From Terriglobales bacterium (GTDB taxonomy: Bacteria > Acidobacteriota > Terriglobia > Terriglobales > Acidobacteriaceae): a stretch of 64,000 nt of DNA. The notes under the pieces are model-generated. The model made no database searches, was not told the origin of the DNA, and was given only the letters and a program-made list of their open reading frames with translations. The position numbers were made by a program, and so were the translations under genes. The stretch is from NCBI GenBank assembly GCA_035573675.1, contig DATMAB010000026.1, positions 176,501-240,500 of the forward strand, read 5' to 3'. Shown here one piece after another: positions 61,834-64,000 of this stretch; the stretch's first letter is position 1, and each line of letters begins with the position of its first letter.

Positions 61834-62556
61834 TTGCACTACAGCATCATCATTCCCGCCTACAACGAGAGCGAGCGCATCACCGCCACGCTCGACAAGG
61901 TCTTGGCCTATCTCGAGCAGCAGCGTTGGGACGCCGAGGTGCTGGTAGTCAACGACGGCTCCCGCGACCCGACGCCCGCCATCGTGCGCGACTATGCCAG
62001 CCGGCATGCGCGCGTCCGCCTGCTCGAGAATCCCGGTAACCGCGGCAAGGGCTACAGTGTGCGTCATGGCATGATGGAAGCGAAAGGCGACCTCTTGCTG
62101 TTCAGCGACGCCGATCTGTCATCGCCCATCTACGAAGCGCCCAAGCTCTTCGACGCGCTCACCGCCGGCGCCGACGTCGCCATCGGCTCGCGCTGGCTCC
62201 AGCGCGAGCTCCAGACCGAGCGCCAGCCTCTCTACCGCCAGTTCTTCGGGCGCGTCTTCAACCTCATGCTGCACGCCCTTCTCGGCCTGCCCTTCAAAGA
62301 CACGCAGTGCGGCTTCAAGGCCTTCACCCGCCGCGCCGCTGCGGCCATCTTCCCGCTGCAGCGCATCGAGCGCTGGGGCTTCGATCCTGAACTTCTGTTT
62401 CTTGCCCGGAAGCTCGGCTTCACCGTGCGCGAAGTGCCCGTCGAGTGGGCCCACGACGAGCGCTCCAAGATCCATCCCCTCCGGGACGGCCTCGCCATCT
62501 TTCTCGAGATGTTGAGGATTCGCTGGAATGATGTGCGCGGAAGGTATAGGCAATAA
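61834..62556 (+). CDS. Family 2 glycosyltransferase (dolichyl-phosphate-type)
   Basis: The 240-residue enzyme has YSIIIPAYNESERI at its start, then VLVVNDGSRDPTPAIV and the metal-binding DADLSSP. It continues with the KDTQCGFKAFTRRAA segment and a conserved WGFDPELLFLAR. This order matches bacterial homologues of dolichyl-phosphate mannose/glucose synthases, which transfer sugar to a polyprenyl phosphate at the inner face of the membrane. TTG 61834 is the only start consistent with the N-terminus. Confidence 0.9.
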   Translation: MHYSIIIPAYNESERITATLDKVLAYLEQQRWDAEVLVVNDGSRDPTPAIVRDYASRHARVRLLENPGNRGKGYSVRHGMMEAKGDLLLFSDADLSSPIYEAPKLFDALTAGADVAIGSRWLQRELQTERQPLYRQFFGRVFNLMLHALLGLPFKDTQCGFKAFTRRAAAAIFPLQRIERWGFDPELLFLARKLGFTVREVPVEWAHDERSKIHPLRDGLAIFLEMLRIRWNDVRGRYRQ

Positions 62557-62666
62557 GCCGCAGCCATAAGCGATAAGCGGCAGCGATAGGCCCTGTGCCA
62601 CCAAAGCAGAGCCCCGGCAGCTTTGTCGCACTCAGCCAACTGCTTATGGCTTATCGCTTATCGCTG
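62556..62666. repeat. Inverted AGCGATAAGC word clusters
   Basis: GCAGCCATAAGCGATAAGC and variants (62560-62590) are mirrored by CTTATGGCTTATCGCTTATC (62642-62661). The two can pair as a long imperfect stem between convergent genes. Confidence 0.55.
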
Positions 62667-62669
62667 GTT

Positions 62670-63791
62670 CTAGGCCGGCACAAAATAAAACGCGATCCCC
62701 AGGATCACATACAGCGCCAGCAGTTGCGCGCCCTCGAACCAGTTGCTCTCCCCGTCCGACGAGATCATCTCCACGATGATCACCGAGAGCGCGATGGCGG
62801 CGATTTCAAAGGCGTTGAACACCAGCGACGTGGGCTTGCCGATGGCCCAGGAGAGCAGCACCAGCAGGGGCGCCACGAACAGCGCGATCTGCGTGCTCGA
62901 GCCCACGGCGATGGTCATGGCCAGGTCCATCTTGTTGCGCGTGGCCACCAGCACTGCGGTGGAGTGTTCGGCGGCATTGCCCACGATGGCCACCACGATC
63001 ACGCCCACGAACAGCTCCGTCATCCCCAGCGCCGCGGTCACCGCGCCGATCTCGTCCACCATCATCTCGCTCATGAAGGCGATGGCCACCGTCGCCAGCG
63101 CCAGCGAAACCAGCGCCGACTTCACCGAGGTTTTCGGCTTCTCTTCCGGTTCTTCGGCCGCGATGAACAGCGCCTTGTGCGTCTTCAGCATGAACAGGAA
63201 GCTCACGCCGTAGACCGCGATCAGGATGATGCTGGTCCACAGGCTCAGCGTCTTTACCGTGACGTCCTCGTGGCGCAGTGTGCCCGCTACGGAAAGGTCG
63301 TAGACCGCGGGCATCACCAGCGCCGCCACGGCCAGGAACAACATGCTGCTGTTGGCGCCGGCCGCGGTGCGCGAGAACTGCTGCTTTTCCCGCCCGATCC
63401 CACCCACCAGGATCGCCAGCCCCAGCACCAGCAGCAGGTTGCCGATGATGGAGCCGGAAAGCGACGCTTTCACCACCTCTACGTGTCCGGCGCGCAACGC
63501 GAAGAAGGCGATGATCAGCTCGGTGGCGTTGCCCATGGTCCCGTTCAGGATGCCGCCCACCAGCGGCCCCGAGTAGGCGGAGAGCACCTCGGTGGCTTCG
63601 CCCAGCAGCGCCGCCAGCGGGATGATGGCCACCGCGGCCAGCGCGAAGATGACCAGCGGGCTGGCGTGCATCAGGTGGGCGGCGATGGCCGCCGGCAGCG
63701 CCAGCAGCAGCAGGTTCATCCAGCCGTGGTGAGTACGCAGCGGGAAGCCATGCCAGAGGGCGGCCAGTGGCCCGCGCGGGGCGGTGGTCAT
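62670..63791 (-). CDS. Calcium/proton exchanger (CaCA family, Cax type)
   Basis: The 373-residue inner-membrane antiporter has about 11 hydrophobic segments and the paired ion-binding motifs [19 protein letters not shown] near residue 84 and [20 protein letters not shown] near 270. These define the Cax group, which exports Ca2+ in exchange for H+. A central acidic loop ([10 protein letters not shown]) joins the two halves. ATG 63791 lies 8 bases after a TACAAT box, consistent with a leaderless transcript. Confidence 0.93.
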   Translation of the reverse strand: MTTAPRGPLAALWHGFPLRTHHGWMNLLLLALPAAIAAHLMHASPLVIFALAAVAIIPLAALLGEATEVLSAYSGPLVGGILNGTMGNATELIIAFFALRAGHVEVVKASLSGSIIGNLLLVLGLAILVGGIGREKQQFSRTAAGANSSMLFLAVAALVMPAVYDLSVAGTLRHEDVTVKTLSLWTSIILIAVYGVSFLFMLKTHKALFIAAEEPEEKPKTSVKSALVSLALATVAIAFMSEMMVDEIGAVTAALGMTELFVGVIVVAIVGNAAEHSTAVLVATRNKMDLAMTIAVGSSTQIALFVAPLLVLLSWAIGKPTSLVFNAFEIAAIALSVIIVEMISSDGESNWFEGAQLLALYVILGIAFYFVPA

Positions 63792-63799
63792 GGCGCGCG

Positions 63800-63805
63800 A
63801 TTGTA
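63800..63805 (-). promoter_or_regulatory. -10 box 8 bases before the Ca2+/H+ exchanger start
   Basis: TACAAT on the minus strand, 8 bases from the ATG at 63791, without a ribosome-binding site. Confidence 0.55.
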
Positions 63806-63899
63806 CACCCGCGGTTGATCATGCCGTGCCGACAAGGAAAGGGGCCGTTGATTCCGTCGGGTTGCTCAGAGGACTCCGGGGCAGGTCAGGCTTGTATCA

Positions 63900-63962
63900 G
63901 GGTACGGCTTTAGTCGTGCCGTCCCCGAGCCGCGTAAATCCACGGCTTTAGCCCCTGAGGCT
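63900..63962 (+). repeat. GGCTTTAGCC-type dispersed repeat, copy 2
   Basis: TACGGCTTTAGTCGTGCCG is followed, after a short gap, by CACGGCTTTAGCCCCTGAGG (63941-63960). Order and spacing match the copy at 13700-13766. Confidence 0.75.
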
Positions 63963-64000
63963 CAAGGGCCGGAAGCCTCTCCGCAGCTCTCCGGAGCATC

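Overview
The window looks like chromosomal DNA of a high-GC, Gram-negative, probably aerobic soil bacterium, most likely an acidobacterium. The lineage is inferred, not proven. The support is general: GC-rich genes, lipobox and signal-peptide proteins, a TonB-dependent receptor, an archaeal-type fructose-bisphosphatase, many secreted hypothetical proteins, and dispersed GGCTTTAGCC-type hairpin repeats. There is no phage, plasmid, CRISPR or classical IS element. About 60 protein genes (two with frameshifts) and two tRNAs are supported.

Layout. 1-2634: fmt (cut by the window edge), def and aroC on the minus strand, then a secreted protein whose start codon sits among competing hairpins. 2657-8877: a HAD hydrolase, a glycine-zipper lipoprotein, a BlaI-type repressor coupled to a YhaM-type nuclease, a SurA/PpiC foldase and an S9 peptidase. 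8878-13620: a lower-GC accessory block of three secreted proteins, two of them broken by single-base frameshifts in T runs, bounded by same-orientation copies of a 60-70 base hairpin repeat. 13767-14187 is noncoding. 14188-24860: AsmA, a PP2C phosphatase, a TPR metallopeptidase, a methyltransferase, an M1-like peptidase, DUF1697, tRNA-Ser(GCT), an FMN reductase and an MFS exporter. 24937-28790: a VOC protein and the overlapping haem genes hemE-hemH-hemY. 28880-34554: a His-rich secreted protein, a class III aminotransferase with a four-Cys insert, FBP aldolase/phosphatase and an M28 peptidase. 34648-39210: murJ-rnr, a SufT-like gene and tRNA-Pro(GGG). 39454-44825: PilZ, membrane and secreted hypotheticals, a second class III aminotransferase behind a structured leader, yraN and galT. 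44903-51152: a complete iron-sulphur operon iscR-iscS-iscU-iscA-hscB-hscA-fdx-iscX with a likely IscR operator. 51508-64000: a small zinc-ribbon protein, a response regulator, tsaD, cca, a DUF721/DciA-like gene, gatC-gatA, a Lys/Thr-rich secreted protein with a strong terminator, an FmdE-like protein divergent from an HD-GYP regulator, a TonB receptor, a GT2 glycosyltransferase and a Ca2+/H+ exchanger.

Two genome-wide habits stand out. First, many genes carry a TANNNT -10 box only 7-9 bases before the start codon and no ribosome-binding site, which suggests frequent leaderless transcription. Second, many gene junctions hold short near-tandem 'word' repeats of several unrelated families, and similar material has entered rnr and cca in frame. 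No single undescribed defence or metabolic system is evident. The best novelty candidates are the repeat-bounded secreted-protein cassette, the junction repeats, and the hairpin-controlled start at 2041.
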